From Polyangium sp. 6x1 (lineage in GTDB: Bacteria; Myxococcota_A; Polyangia; Polyangiales; Polyangiaceae): a stretch of DNA of 64,000 nucleotides. Below, one piece after another: positions 1 through 8,878 of this stretch (positions are counted from its first letter, which is position 1; each line of letters opens with the position of its first letter). The notes under the pieces were generated by a model. It saw nothing but the letters and a program-made list of their open reading frames with translations, made no database searches and was not told the origin of the DNA. Where the stretch lies: assembly GCF_029946515.1 (NCBI RefSeq), contig NZ_JARZHH010000031.1:1-64000 (forward strand). The letters run 5' to 3'. Made by a program: the position numbers and the translations under genes.

Positions 1-267
1 GCCAACGCCACCGCTGCCGCTGCCGCCGACGCTACCGCTGCCGCCGCCGCCACCGCTGCCGCCTACGCCGCCGCTGCCGCCCACGCCACCGCTGCCGCCA
101 GCGCCGCCCATGCCGCCGCCGCCGGTGTTTCCTGCACCCCCGCTGCCTGCGGGGGCCGATCCACCCGCGCCGCCCTGGCCAACGCCCGCCTCATCGCCGC
201 CGCAACCCGCGCCTGCGCACAGCACCAGCGCCGCCGCCAGCGCCCATGCAAGGAAGCCTGTTCTCAT
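1..267 (-). CDS. Gly-rich secreted lipoprotein, N-terminal part
   Basis: The open frame starts at ATG 267 and runs off the left edge, leaving 89 codons. The N-terminus MRTGFLAWALAAALVLCAG is a signal peptide followed by AGAGC, a weak lipobox with Cys at about residue 22. After that come about 65 residues of Gly/Ser/Ala/Val repeats (GGSGGVGG type), a linker also seen in the lipoprotein at 6699. The functional domain lies outside the window, so no role can be given. The low-complexity linker is typical of myxobacterial surface lipoproteins. The start is supported by the signal peptide; no other ATG upstream gives one. Confidence 0.65.
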   Translation of the reverse strand, partial: MRTGFLAWALAAALVLCAGAGCGGDEAGVGQGGAGGSAPAGSGGAGNTGGGGMGGAGGSGGVGGSGGVGGSGGGGGSGSVGGSGSGGVG

Positions 268-491
268 CCGCACCTACCTGGGAGAACGAGGATAATTTAC
301 CGCGTTGAAAATGTAAATGAATGTCAATTTCAACACATCCAACCGGGAATCCCGGCGCTCTCGCGAGGGCACGCACCGGAGCGCGATCCGGGCGGGGAGC
401 TCGACGCGGCGAGCATCACCAGCGCCTCCGCGAGGACGCCCACCCTCGCCACGTTGACGGGCTCAGCCTTTCCTGCGACGGTCCAGCCCGC

Positions 492-1382
492 ATGCGCGCC
501 TACGTCGCACGGTTCTCCCTCGGCTCGGCCCTCCTCCTCGCCACGGCGTGCGGCACGCGTCCGCCTGCGTCGCGTTTTCCCACCGGAGACGACGCGCTCG
601 GCCGGATGAAGGCCACGTACGAGTGCGTCAACGGCGTGCAAGGCCAGGCCAAGATCGACCGCTTCGCGCCCGAGGGCCGCGTCCGCGGCGAGGTGCACCT
701 CTTCGCCGTGAACCCGGACCGCGTTCGCTTCGACGTGGTCAGCCCCTTCGGCGCCATGCTCTACACCCTCACGGCCGACGGCGAGCGCTTCCAGATGCTC
801 GACGTGAAGGAGAAGCAATTCCTCTTCGGCCCGGCGAGCCCCTGCAACCTCGCGCGCATGACCCGCGTCCCCATCCCCGGGCACGCGCTCGTCTCGCTCC
901 TCCGCGGCGAGGCGCCCGTCCTCCTGCACCAGCCCGGCGCTCCCACCATCACCTGGGACACCGACAAGGGCTTCTACCGGGTCCTCGTGCCGAGCACGCG
1001 CGACGCCCAGCAGGAGATCCACCTCGGCATCCGCCCCGAGGACTGGGACAAACCCTGGTCCCAGCAGCGCGTGCGTGTCCTCTCCGTGCTCGTCTCGCAG
1101 CGCGGCGTCGACCTCTACCAGGCCGAGCTCTCGAACCACGAGGCCGCCCGCACCGCGCCCCCGCGGGTCGATCCCGACGGCATCGAAGACCCGATCCAGC
1201 CGATCGGAGGCGCCTGCGACGCAGAACTGCCGCGCTCGATCCGCATGCGCGTGCCGCACACCGAGGAAGACGTGATCTTCCAGTACAAAGAAGCCCAGTG
1301 GAACCCGCCCCTCGTGCCCGGCGCCTTCCAGCAGACCGAGCCCGGCGGCGTCCGCAAGCTCTACGTCACCTGCGACAAATAG
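492..1382 (+). CDS. Outer-membrane-type lipoprotein, LolB/DUF4292-like
   Basis: This is a 296-residue protein. ATG 492 is chosen because it gives a short signal peptide ending in the lipobox LATAC (Cys about residue 19); the frame is open upstream to 321 without a signal. The region after the Cys (VRGEVHLFAVNPDRVRFDVV, then a span containing FGAMLYTLTADGERF) has the alternating beta pattern of LolA/LolB-like lipid-binding proteins, with a possible role in lipoprotein or lipid handling at the outer membrane. That family call is an inference from pattern. The gene is convergent with the phosphodiesterase gene that ends 7 bp downstream, and no terminator is visible between them. Confidence 0.6.
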   Translation: MRAYVARFSLGSALLLATACGTRPPASRFPTGDDALGRMKATYECVNGVQGQAKIDRFAPEGRVRGEVHLFAVNPDRVRFDVVSPFGAMLYTLTADGERFQMLDVKEKQFLFGPASPCNLARMTRVPIPGHALVSLLRGEAPVLLHQPGAPTITWDTDKGFYRVLVPSTRDAQQEIHLGIRPEDWDKPWSQQRVRVLSVLVSQRGVDLYQAELSNHEAARTAPPRVDPDGIEDPIQPIGGACDAELPRSIRMRVPHTEEDVIFQYKEAQWNPPLVPGAFQQTEPGGVRKLYVTCDK

Positions 1383-1389
1383 AGCGCGG

Positions 1390-2142
1390 CTAGCCGAGCG
1401 CCCCACGGACGAGCCCCGGCACGTCCGTGATGATGCCGTCGACCCCGAGGGCCGCGAGATCCAGCGCCTCGCGCGTGTCGTTCACCGTCCACACGTTCAC
1501 CACGAGCCCGCTTTGCAAGAGCCGCCGCACCGTGCTGCCTTGCGTGAGAATCCGCTCGACGTGCGCCGCATGCCCGAGGCCCCGCGCGAGCTCGAGCGCG
1601 GCCTTCGACCAGCGCGTCCGATGCACGAGGAGCGCCCGCGGGATCCGCGGCGCGAGCGCGCCGAACGCCGCGACCATGCGCGGATCGAACGACGACACGA
1701 TCACCGGCACGCGTGGATCGAACGCCCCGAGCTTCCGCGCCGTCGCGCGCACCACGGCCGCGAGATCCGGCACGTCGTGCTTCATCTCGACGTTGAGGGC
1801 GAGCCCGCGCGCCTGCACGAGCGCGAGCACCTCCGTGAGCCGCGGCGCGCGCTCCCCGCTCCCCACGTCGATCCGCCGGATCTCCTCGTACGGCAGCTCC
1901 GCCGCGGCCCGCGTGTCCGCGCCGCCCGTCACGCGCTCGAACGTCGGATCGTGCAGCACGATGAGCTCGCCATCTCGATCGACGCGCACGTCGAGCTCGA
2001 CCCCATCCGCGCCTTCTGCGGCGGCGAGCTCGAACGCCGCGAGCGTGTTCTCCGGCCGCGCCCCGCGCACGCCGCGGTGCCCGTACACGAGCGGGGGCCG
2101 TCCCTCCCCGCGCCGCAAGGCCCCGACGCCGCGCGACTTCAC
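1390..2142 (-). CDS. Glycerophosphodiester phosphodiesterase
   Basis: This 250-residue GDPD-family enzyme would hydrolyse glycerophosphodiesters to glycerol-3-phosphate and an alcohol. Family motifs are clear: YGHRGVRGARPENTLAAF near the N-terminus (catalytic His, Arg, Glu, Asn), ELDVRVDRDGELIVLHD (metal-binding Glu/Asp and second catalytic His), then ALNVEMKHD and, near the end, VNVWTVND and DGIITDVPG. No signal peptide is seen, so it is probably cytoplasmic. The start is GTG 2142, which overlaps the stop of the upstream DHH-family gene as GTGA, so the two are translationally coupled. Length is normal for the family. Confidence 0.9.
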   Translation of the reverse strand: MKSRGVGALRRGEGRPPLVYGHRGVRGARPENTLAAFELAAAEGADGVELDVRVDRDGELIVLHDPTFERVTGGADTRAAAELPYEEIRRIDVGSGERAPRLTEVLALVQARGLALNVEMKHDVPDLAAVVRATARKLGAFDPRVPVIVSSFDPRMVAAFGALAPRIPRALLVHRTRWSKAALELARGLGHAAHVERILTQGSTVRRLLQSGLVVNVWTVNDTREALDLAALGVDGIITDVPGLVRGALG

Positions 2143-3116
2143 GTGTCGAGCTCCCGCGCGATCGAGAGCGCTACGGTCCGCGCCCGCGCGAGCTCCGACA
2201 GCGGGAACGACGCCGCCCCCACGACCGGATGCCCGCCGCCGTCGTAGCGCCGGCAGATCGCGGCGATGTCGTGCAGCCGCTCCTTGCCGCACCAGGGGTT
2301 GTACCCGACCGAGATCTTGCAGTGCTGCTTCTGGCGGGTGAGCGTCACCGAGTACATGGCGTCCGGGAACAGCGCGTACGTGACGAACTTCGCGGCCGCG
2401 TCGATCGGCGCGTCGCTGAGGTCCACGAACACCACGCGGCCCATCCTCGTGCCGACCTGCTTCACGCGGCGGATGAACGTCTCGCGCGCCGCGCCGAGCG
2501 GCCGGAAGAGCTCGGCGATGTCCGCGCCGCGCGCCACCTCCTCGAGCGGCCGTTCGACGAGCCGCGGCACGAGGTCCTTGAGGAACGGCCCATCGCCGTG
2601 GTGCTCGACGACCGACGCCAGCTTGAGCACGGGCTCGTTGCGATCGACCGCCGCCTCGGCCGAGGGAAAGCGGGCCGCGTCGATGATGTCGGCCCAGGCG
2701 ACGAGCGGCGCGAGCGCCTCGCTCCGGATGCCGAACCGATCGCTCGCCACGTCGGCGATGAGCTTGGTGCACGAGCCGTAGGTGGGCTCGTAAAACACGC
2801 GATGGGTCGCGTCGCCCGAGGCGAGCGCCTCGCGCTCCTCCGCGGCCGAGCCGAACGCCGTGATGTGGTGATCGAAGTACCAGGAGAGACGCGCGCTCTT
2901 CGTGTAGCGGAAATCCAGGATCGCGTTCTCGTCGCCGTCGAGCCACCCTTCCGGGATCGTCGCCATGCCCGGGCCGTAGCCGCACGAGCGGTACCGGAAC
3001 GAGAGCGGCTGACCGGGCGAGAGAGAGCGCACGAGGTGCGTGAACACGGCGGCGCTCGCCATCCCGTCGAAGCAGTGGCCGTGCGTGGCGACGACGATAT
3101 CGCGGGGCTTACTCAC
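2139..3116 (-). CDS. DHH/DHHA1-family phosphoesterase
   Basis: The 325-residue protein shows THGHCFDGMASA near the N-terminus (metal-binding His/Asp of the DHH fold), YFDHHITAFGS (the DHH motif) in the middle, and YDGGGHPVVGAASF near the C-terminus, the GGGH signature of the DHHA1 domain. Such enzymes cleave nucleotide or oligonucleotide phosphodiesters such as nanoRNA, pAp or c-di-NMPs; the substrate cannot be told here. GTG 3116 is chosen because the conserved region begins at once. The frame stays open to 3647 but antisense to the kinase gene, so longer versions are unlikely. It is coupled to the phosphodiesterase gene downstream. Confidence 0.85.
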   Translation of the reverse strand: MSKPRDIVVATHGHCFDGMASAAVFTHLVRSLSPGQPLSFRYRSCGYGPGMATIPEGWLDGDENAILDFRYTKSARLSWYFDHHITAFGSAAEEREALASGDATHRVFYEPTYGSCTKLIADVASDRFGIRSEALAPLVAWADIIDAARFPSAEAAVDRNEPVLKLASVVEHHGDGPFLKDLVPRLVERPLEEVARGADIAELFRPLGAARETFIRRVKQVGTRMGRVVFVDLSDAPIDAAAKFVTYALFPDAMYSVTLTRQKQHCKISVGYNPWCGKERLHDIAAICRRYDGGGHPVVGAASFPLSELARARTVALSIARELDT

Positions 3117-3189
3117 GCGGGACAGCGGTAGCACGACCCCCACGACCGAGCACCGCGCGCCCCGGACGTTTTTTTCGTAGCATCGAGGC

Positions 3190-5142
3190 ATGCGGCCTTC
3201 GGGACGGGCAACGACGGAAGGGGCGGTCGCCGAAGAGGCAGCGCTCCCGCCGGTGACAGACGCGCCGCCCGCCTCATCGGCCGACGATCCCATTCCGCTC
3301 GGGCCGAAGCTGCTCGACCACGCGAGCTCGACGAGCGAGGAGCCCACGCTGGCCGAGACGCCGTCCATGGCGGGCGTGCGCCGCGCGACTCCGCTGCCGC
3401 CGCGTGTCTCCTTGCCGCCGTCGTCGCGCCTCTCCTTGCCGCCTCCCTCCGCGCGGACGGGGCGCATCTCGGCGACGGGGCGTATCTCGGCGACGGGGCG
3501 CATCTCGGCGGCGCCCTCGGTCGCGGCCGGCCACACGATGACCGAGGCGCTGCACACGGCGGAGGCGGCGCGGGTGAGTGCGTTCGGCCGCGTCATCGCG
3601 GTCCTGTGCCTCATCGGCATCGTCACGCAGCCGCTCGTGCCCGGCACGCCGCTGCGATGGCCGTTTTGCGCCGCGCTCGTCCTGATGGGCTTTGTCGGCT
3701 TGTGGGTTTGGCGGCGCGCGCGGGACGAGTCGCGCTACACGCGCCGTGTCCTGCGCATCTTCGTCTGCGCGTGCGTCGTCATGATGCCCATGACGATCTA
3801 CTACATCGGCGTCTTTTCCCCGGCGCCGCTGCTCATCACGCTGGCGTTCGGCGTCTTCGGGATGAGCGACGACGCCCGCTTCATGTACGCCGCCGCGGCC
3901 GCGACGATGGCGCTCTACTTCCTGCTCGCGCTCGCCGTCGGGACGGGCCTCGTGCCCGACGTGGGGCTCTTCCGGGCGAGCGACGCGGTCCCGAGCGTGC
4001 GCATGTTCATGACGTTCTACGTTCCGAGCGTCCTCGTGATCACGGCGTGGCAGACGCGCGCGAGCCGCGCTGCGATGCTCCAGGCGATGAAGCGCTCGGC
4101 GGAGGCGAGCCGGCTCGCGGCCCAGCGCGAGGCGCAGCTCGACGAGGCGCACCTCTTCCTCGAACGCGCGCTCCGCGCCGGCGCGGGCCTCGAAGGTCGC
4201 TACACGGGCGCGATCGCGGGCGGATATTGCCTCGCCGAGGTGATCGGCCGCGGCGCGATGGGCGAGGTCTACGCGGCGGCGCACGTGGAGACGGGCGCGC
4301 GCGCGGCCGTGAAGCTGCTCTCGGCCGCGGGGCTCGAAAACCCCGCGCTCGTCGAGCGATTCCTGCGCGAGGGCGAGATCTCGCGGCGGCTCGAATCGCC
4401 GCACGTGGTCAGCATCTTCGAGGTCGGCGCGATGGTCGACGGCGCGCCGTTCATCGTGATGGAGCTGCTCGAAGGCAAGGACCTCGCGTACCAGTTGCGC
4501 CAGGAAAAACAGCTCGATCTCGCGCGTGTCGCGGAGCTGCTCGAGCAGGTCGCCCGTGGCCTCTCGGCGGCGCACGCCGCGTCGATCGTGCATCGCGATC
4601 TGAAGCCGCAGAACCTCTTCCTCGCGCAGCAGGCGGGGGGCGCGCCGACCTGGAAGATCCTCGATTTCGGCGTCTCGAAGCTCCAGGGCTCGAAGGGCAC
4701 GCTGACGCAGGCCGCGGTCGTCGGCACCCCGGGGTACATGTCGCCCGAGCAGGCGCAGGGGATCGAAGCGGACGTGCGGAGCGATCTTTTTTCCCTTGGC
4801 GCCGTGGCGTATCGCGCGCTCACCGGGAGGCCGCCGTTCTCGGGGACGGACACGCCGCAGATCCTGTTCGAGATCGTCTACAAGACGCCGGCGCGCGCCT
4901 CGGAGATCGCGCCGAACCTCCCGCGCGACGTGGACCTCGTCCTCGCCATTGCGCTCGCGAAACAGCCTGAAAAGCGGTTCGCGAGCGCCGAGGAGCTCGC
5001 CTCGGCCTTCACGGCGGCGAGCCGCGGAAGGCTTTCGAGCGCGCTCCGGGAGAAGGGGCGCGCGCTCGTCGCGAAGCATCCCTGGGGCAAGGCGATCACG
5101 GAGCGGGAGGGCCGGGGCGCGCCGGGCTCACGCGCCTCCTGA
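3190..5142 (+). CDS. Membrane Ser/Thr protein kinase
   Basis: This 650-residue protein begins with about 125 residues of Pro/Ser/Ala-rich sequence holding three tandem TGRISA repeats (residues 90-107, encoded by 18-bp repeats at 3457-3510). A membrane region at about 132-290 has roughly six hydrophobic segments, followed by a short charged coil and a complete eukaryotic-like kinase domain (about 348-615): GRGAMGEVY Gly loop, AAVKLL with Lys 375, IVHRDLKPQNLF with Asp 470, LDFG with Asp 492, and GTPGYMSPEQ. Unlike many Hanks-type kinases, the sensory and membrane part precedes the kinase domain. Substrate unknown. Its stop abuts that of the convergent kinase gene downstream. Confidence 0.9.
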   Translation: MRPSGRATTEGAVAEEAALPPVTDAPPASSADDPIPLGPKLLDHASSTSEEPTLAETPSMAGVRRATPLPPRVSLPPSSRLSLPPPSARTGRISATGRISATGRISAAPSVAAGHTMTEALHTAEAARVSAFGRVIAVLCLIGIVTQPLVPGTPLRWPFCAALVLMGFVGLWVWRRARDESRYTRRVLRIFVCACVVMMPMTIYYIGVFSPAPLLITLAFGVFGMSDDARFMYAAAAATMALYFLLALAVGTGLVPDVGLFRASDAVPSVRMFMTFYVPSVLVITAWQTRASRAAMLQAMKRSAEASRLAAQREAQLDEAHLFLERALRAGAGLEGRYTGAIAGGYCLAEVIGRGAMGEVYAAAHVETGARAAVKLLSAAGLENPALVERFLREGEISRRLESPHVVSIFEVGAMVDGAPFIVMELLEGKDLAYQLRQEKQLDLARVAELLEQVARGLSAAHAASIVHRDLKPQNLFLAQQAGGAPTWKILDFGVSKLQGSKGTLTQAAVVGTPGYMSPEQAQGIEADVRSDLFSLGAVAYRALTGRPPFSGTDTPQILFEIVYKTPARASEIAPNLPRDVDLVLAIALAKQPEKRFASAEELASAFTAASRGRLSSALREKGRALVAKHPWGKAITEREGRGAPGSRAS

Positions 5143-6597
5143 TCACGCCGTCCCGCGCTCCTCGGGCGTCACCACCCAGAGCACCGCACCCGGCCGGATC
5201 CCCGCTGCTTCCAGGGACAAACGTTCTCCGCCCTCGCGCTTGTCATCTTCGACGAACCGCTTCGTCCGCGGCTCGAACAGGACCCATTCGGCCCCGTACG
5301 ACATCGGAGGCACCTTCGCGCCCGCGCGGCGCAAGGCCTTCCAGATCCGCGCGATCAAGCTCGAAAGATGCGTGTGCACGTCGAGGGAAAACGTCCACAG
5401 CTCGCTCTGCGTCCCCAGGAATCGACGCGGATCCACGGTCACGTGCCGGCTTCCCACGCGCATCGGCACCGCCGAGCGTGCGGAGGGCCGCGGGCCCTCC
5501 GAGGGCGCAACCTCCGTGATGGATCCCGCGAGCGCCGTCGGCTCGTCGCCGCGCAGGGGCCGCTCCGAGGACGGCGGCGCGACGAACCCGGGGTTCGGGG
5601 CGCAGGGCGCCGCCAGGCGACCCGGAGCCCCGAGCGTCGACCGAGACGTCGACATCGACGAAGGCGGGCTCGGCGGCGTGCTCGCCAGCGGACGCGACCT
5701 GTCGCCGGTCGCGAGCAAATCCTCCCGGAGCGTCTCCCCGGGCGAAACGAATTTCGCGAGCTCCGACAGCATCGCCTCGGCGCTCTGGGGCCGCGATTCC
5801 GCCGGGATCGCGAGCGCGCGCTCGACGACCTCGGCCACGTCGGCGGGCACCCACGGCGCGACCTCCACGAGCGACCTCGCCGGCGTCACGCAAATGGCCA
5901 CGAGGAGCTGCCCGATCGACGAAAGGTGCTGATGCGGCGCTCTCCCGGCGAGCGCCGCGTACAGCACGCACCCGAGCGACCACAGATCGGTCCGATGATC
6001 GACGTCGCGGCTGTTCTGCACCTGCTCCGGCGACATGTAGAGCGGCGATCCGAGCAGATTCCCCGTGACCGTCAGGTCGGTCGTCTGCGCGAGGCCGAGG
6101 GGCTCGCTGCGGACCTTTGCGATCCCGAAATCGAGGATTTTTACCGTCAGCGCGCCATTGGGTCCGCGGGCGAGAAAGAGATTCGCCGGTTTGATGTCGC
6201 GGTGCACGACGCGCGCCGCGTGGGCGGCGGCGAGCCCTTGGAGCACCTGGCTCGCGATACCGAGGGCGCCGCGCAGCGACAGCGTGCCGATCCGGTCGAT
6301 GAGGCGCTGCAGATCCTCGCCTTCGAGCAGCTCCGTGACGAGATAGAGGTTTCCGCTCGACGCGTCGGTCCCGGTATCGAGAATACGGACGATGTGCGGG
6401 CTCTGAACCCGCGCGACGGCCTGCGCTTCCCGACGAAAGCGCCGCAGCCCTTCGCCCTCGGCGAGGTGGTGATGGAGCACCTTCACGGCGACCCGCGCAC
6501 CCGTCTCGGTGTGCGCGGCTTCATACACGGCGCCCATCCCGCCTCGCCCGAGCAGGGAAATGAGCTTGTACGTCTTGCCCAGGGTCTCGCCGATCAA
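5143..6597 (-). CDS. Cytoplasmic Ser/Thr protein kinase with C-terminal extension
   Basis: The 484-residue protein begins directly with its kinase domain (about residues 10-290): LLGRGGMGAVYEA, VAVKVLHHH, VVHRDIKPANLF, ILDFGIAK, GSPLYMSPEQ. A Pro/Ser-rich linker (about 300-375) follows, then a C-terminal domain of about 110 residues without a recognised name (SELWTFSLDVHTHLSSLIAR, then FEPRTKRFVEDDKREGGERL). The end, GIRPGAVLWVVTPEE, is reminiscent of a ubiquitin-like fold. No membrane segment is seen. It is unrelated in architecture to the kinase at 3190, so this pair is not a simple duplication. The start ATG 6597 lies 101 bp from the divergent lipoprotein gene. Confidence 0.88.
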   Translation of the reverse strand: MIGETLGKTYKLISLLGRGGMGAVYEAAHTETGARVAVKVLHHHLAEGEGLRRFRREAQAVARVQSPHIVRILDTGTDASSGNLYLVTELLEGEDLQRLIDRIGTLSLRGALGIASQVLQGLAAAHAARVVHRDIKPANLFLARGPNGALTVKILDFGIAKVRSEPLGLAQTTDLTVTGNLLGSPLYMSPEQVQNSRDVDHRTDLWSLGCVLYAALAGRAPHQHLSSIGQLLVAICVTPARSLVEVAPWVPADVAEVVERALAIPAESRPQSAEAMLSELAKFVSPGETLREDLLATGDRSRPLASTPPSPPSSMSTSRSTLGAPGRLAAPCAPNPGFVAPPSSERPLRGDEPTALAGSITEVAPSEGPRPSARSAVPMRVGSRHVTVDPRRFLGTQSELWTFSLDVHTHLSSLIARIWKALRRAGAKVPPMSYGAEWVLFEPRTKRFVEDDKREGGERLSLEAAGIRPGAVLWVVTPEERGTA

Positions 6598-6698
6598 GCG
6601 CGGCCAAGGTAAACGACGGTCCGAGGGTTGGCAATAAACAAACGTTCAGTGTCTTCAGCCGTCTCGCATGCACGGGGAAACCCTGGTAGGCAGCCTCA

Positions 6699-7655
6699 AT
6701 GAACCTACGAACGATGCTTCCTCACGTACTTTGGGTCCTCGTCCTCACCGTCCCGCTCGTCGCCTGCGATGAAGGGGCAGGTGGAAACGGCGGCGCGGGC
6801 GGTGTTGGTGGCCCGGGTGGGAGCGGCGGGCAGGGCGGCGGCAGCGGAGGGCAGGGCGGGGCGGGTGGTATGTCGACCTCGGGCACCCCGGCCGGCGGAG
6901 CGGGCGGCACGGGCGGCGCCGCCGGCGCCGGTGGCGCAGGCGGCGCCGCATTCGATTGCTCGAATCTCCCCCTTTGCGACGATTTCGAGAGCGCCACGGC
7001 CGGTCAGGCGCCGGACCCCGCGCGCTGGACGATTGTCATGCCGAACTGCATGGGCACGGGCACGGCCGCCGTCGACGCGACCCAGGCGCACAGCGGAAAG
7101 AACTCCGTGCTCGTGACCGGCAAGGGCGGCTATTGCAATCACGTCTTCCTCTCGCACGCGGCGGCGTTCGCCGAGCTCGGCGACGTGGTCTATGGCCGCT
7201 TCTACATGCGCATGTCGGCGGCGCAGGGCGACGGCCACACGACGTTCATGGCCATGCGCGACGAGAACGACGGCCCGAAGGATCTCCGCATGGGCGGCCA
7301 GAGCAAGATCCTCATGTGGAACCGCGAATCCGACGACGCCACCTTGCCCTCGTTGAGCCCCGCGGGCATCGCGATGAGCGTCGTGCTCTCCGCGGATCAA
7401 TGGCGCTGCATCGAGTTCCAGGTCGACGGCGCCGCGGGCGCGATCCGCACCTGGGTCGACGGCAGCGAAGTCTCCGGCCTCGTCATCGACGGCACGCCGA
7501 CGCCCGACGTGGATCAGCAGTGGCTCACGCAAAAGCCCGGCTGGAAGCCGAAGCTCACCGACCTGAAGCTCGGATGGGAGAGTTATGCCGGGCAGGACAT
7601 GAACCTGTGGTTCGACGACGTCGCCCTCGCGACGACCCGCATCGGCTGCCAATAG
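6699..7655 (+). CDS. Lipoprotein with Gly-rich linker and Cip1/LamG-like domain
   Basis: The 318-residue protein has a signal peptide ending at VPLVAC (lipobox Cys about residue 24), then about 55 residues of Gly/Ala/Ser linker. A C-terminal domain of about 230 residues starts at FDCSNLPLCDDFE. The pattern LPLCDDFES...W, DVVYGRFYMR, FQVDGAAGAIRTWVDG, LWFDDVALA resembles the beta-sandwich polysaccharide-lyase/Cip1-like domains common in myxobacterial secreted proteins, suggesting carbohydrate contact at the cell surface; this is an inference. Paired Cys residues may form disulfides. The frame is well supported by the continuous domain and signal peptide. Confidence 0.75.
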   Translation: MNLRTMLPHVLWVLVLTVPLVACDEGAGGNGGAGGVGGPGGSGGQGGGSGGQGGAGGMSTSGTPAGGAGGTGGAAGAGGAGGAAFDCSNLPLCDDFESATAGQAPDPARWTIVMPNCMGTGTAAVDATQAHSGKNSVLVTGKGGYCNHVFLSHAAAFAELGDVVYGRFYMRMSAAQGDGHTTFMAMRDENDGPKDLRMGGQSKILMWNRESDDATLPSLSPAGIAMSVVLSADQWRCIEFQVDGAAGAIRTWVDGSEVSGLVIDGTPTPDVDQQWLTQKPGWKPKLTDLKLGWESYAGQDMNLWFDDVALATTRIGCQ

Positions 7656-7676
7656 ACGTTCGGCGAGGCGATCGGC

Positions 7677-8129
7677 TCAGCGCCCCGCGGCCGCTTCGCC
7701 TCGTAGCACCATGCAGGTGCTCGCCAGCTTGCACACGAGCGCTTTCTCCTCGTCGACGATGTCGCACTCGATGTACCCGAGCGATCGCGACCGCTTCACC
7801 ATCCGCGCCTCGGCGCGCAAGCGGGCCTTCCATACGGGTTTGAAATAATTCGCTTTGAGCTCCACCGTCGTGAAGCTCTCGCCCTCCGCGAGCGTGCTCG
7901 CCATGGCGAAGCCCATCGCGGCGTCGCCGAGATCCACGAGCACGCCGCCGTGCATCGTGCCCATGGGGTTCGCGTGACGGCTCGGATCTCCGACCAGCGT
8001 GAAGACCGCGGAGCCCGCGCCGACGTCGACGAGCTCGAAGCCGATCAGCTTGGCGATCGGCGGCGGCTCGGCGCCTTTCAGGATCGCGCGCATCTTCTTC
8101 ATCCAGGGCGTCTCTTCGGTCGTCGTCAT
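7677..8129 (-). CDS. PaaI-family (hotdog) thioesterase
   Basis: This 150-residue hotdog-fold acyl-CoA thioesterase shows the PaaI-type motif HANPMGTMHGGVLVDLGDAA (His, Gly-Gly and Asp of the active site), preceded by GFELVDVGAGSAVFTL and followed by TTVELKANYFKPV. Such enzymes hydrolyse acyl- or aryl-CoA. ATG 8129 overlaps the TetR stop as ATGA, so it is translationally coupled to the repressor and shares its promoter. With the divergent thiolase this makes a small acyl-CoA module under TetR control. Length fits the family. Confidence 0.85.
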   Translation of the reverse strand: MTTTEETPWMKKMRAILKGAEPPPIAKLIGFELVDVGAGSAVFTLVGDPSRHANPMGTMHGGVLVDLGDAAMGFAMASTLAEGESFTTVELKANYFKPVWKARLRAEARMVKRSRSLGYIECDIVDEEKALVCKLASTCMVLRGEAAAGR

Positions 8130-8743
8130 GGTTCGTCCTTCTCCGAGGCTTTTTGCTCGGCGCGATCGAGGGCGGCGTAGGCGAGCGCGCGGCTCGCCGC
8201 GAGAATGGCGTCCGAGATCGGTGTCCCCTCCGTGGCGCGGGCGAGGCTCAGCCCGCCGACCATCAACGCGAAGAGCCCGAGCGCGAGCTGCTTGCCGCCG
8301 ATCGGCCCGGCGACCTCGCCGAGCTCCGCGGCGAGCGACTCGATCTCCTCGGCGAACGCCTTCTGGTAGGGCGCGCCGAGCACGGAGATGTCGCTGATCG
8401 AGGCGGGCAGCGGACAGCCGGCTTCGGGGTTGTCGCGGTGCGAGCGGGAGAGGTAGCGGCGCAGGATCCACGTCAGCCGCTCCTTCGCCGACTCCCCGCG
8501 CGCCGTTCGCACGAGCTCGGACCAGTTGCTCCGGAGCGCTTCGCGCAGGACCTCCTCGAAGAGCGCCTCCTTGCTCTCCCAGTGCCCGTAAAAGCCGCCG
8601 ACCGTGAGCTTTGCGCCCTTCATGACGTCGGCCACCGACGGGAGCCGCAGGCCGCGCGTGCGCAGGAGGCGCGCCGCCGTGTCCCGCAGCGTTTCATGCG
8701 TGCGCTCCCAGCGCTCGGCCTTGGAGACGGGCTCCTTCTTCAT
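8126..8743 (-). CDS. TetR/AcrR-family transcriptional repressor
   Basis: The 205-residue regulator has an N-terminal helix-turn-helix at about residues 20-60 (LRTRGLRLPSVADVMKGA then LTVGGFYGHWESKEALFEEV), where the GGFYGHWxSKEAL pattern is typical of TetR. The C-terminal all-helical part (residues 70-205) would bind the ligand, plausibly an acyl-CoA or fatty acid given the neighbours. The start ATG 8743 sits 2 bp from a 28-bp perfect palindrome, so autorepression is very likely. It is cotranscribed with the thioesterase and divergent from the thiolase. Confidence 0.9.
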   Translation of the reverse strand: MKKEPVSKAERWERTHETLRDTAARLLRTRGLRLPSVADVMKGAKLTVGGFYGHWESKEALFEEVLREALRSNWSELVRTARGESAKERLTWILRRYLSRSHRDNPEAGCPLPASISDISVLGAPYQKAFAEEIESLAAELGEVAGPIGGKQLALGLFALMVGGLSLARATEGTPISDAILAASRALAYAALDRAEQKASEKDEP

Positions 8744-8745
8744 GA

Positions 8746-8773
8746 ATGATGCATGTCATATGACATGCATCAT
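8746..8773. promoter_or_regulatory. 28-bp perfect palindrome, probable TetR operator
   Basis: The half-site ATGATGCATGTCAT is followed by its exact reverse complement, giving a 28-bp perfect palindrome immediately upstream of the TetR start. Its A+T content is far above the surroundings. The position would block the tetR-thioesterase promoter. Confidence 0.75.
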
Positions 8774-8821
8774 GTCAACCCGACCGGACACGAAACGAGC
8801 ACCCGCCCGGAGGTCCACCGC

Positions 8822-8849
8822 TTGACAGTTCGCATGATGATCATCATAT
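8822..8849 (+). promoter_or_regulatory. Thiolase promoter with overlapping operator
   Basis: A consensus -35 hexamer TTGACA (8822-8827) is followed after 16 bp by TCATAT (8844-8849). The spacer and -10 overlap a second perfect palindrome, ATGATGATCATCAT (8834-8847), which shares the ATGAT/ATCAT ends of the larger palindrome. This is consistent with TetR repression of the divergent thiolase gene. Confidence 0.55.
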
Positions 8850-8878
8850 GAGTGTCGTCATACGAAGGGAGCGACCTC

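Noticed and set aside
330-1406. Long minus-strand frame opposite the first lipoprotein
   Set aside because: Shadow of the plus-strand gene in G+C-rich DNA; no motif, signal or start context.
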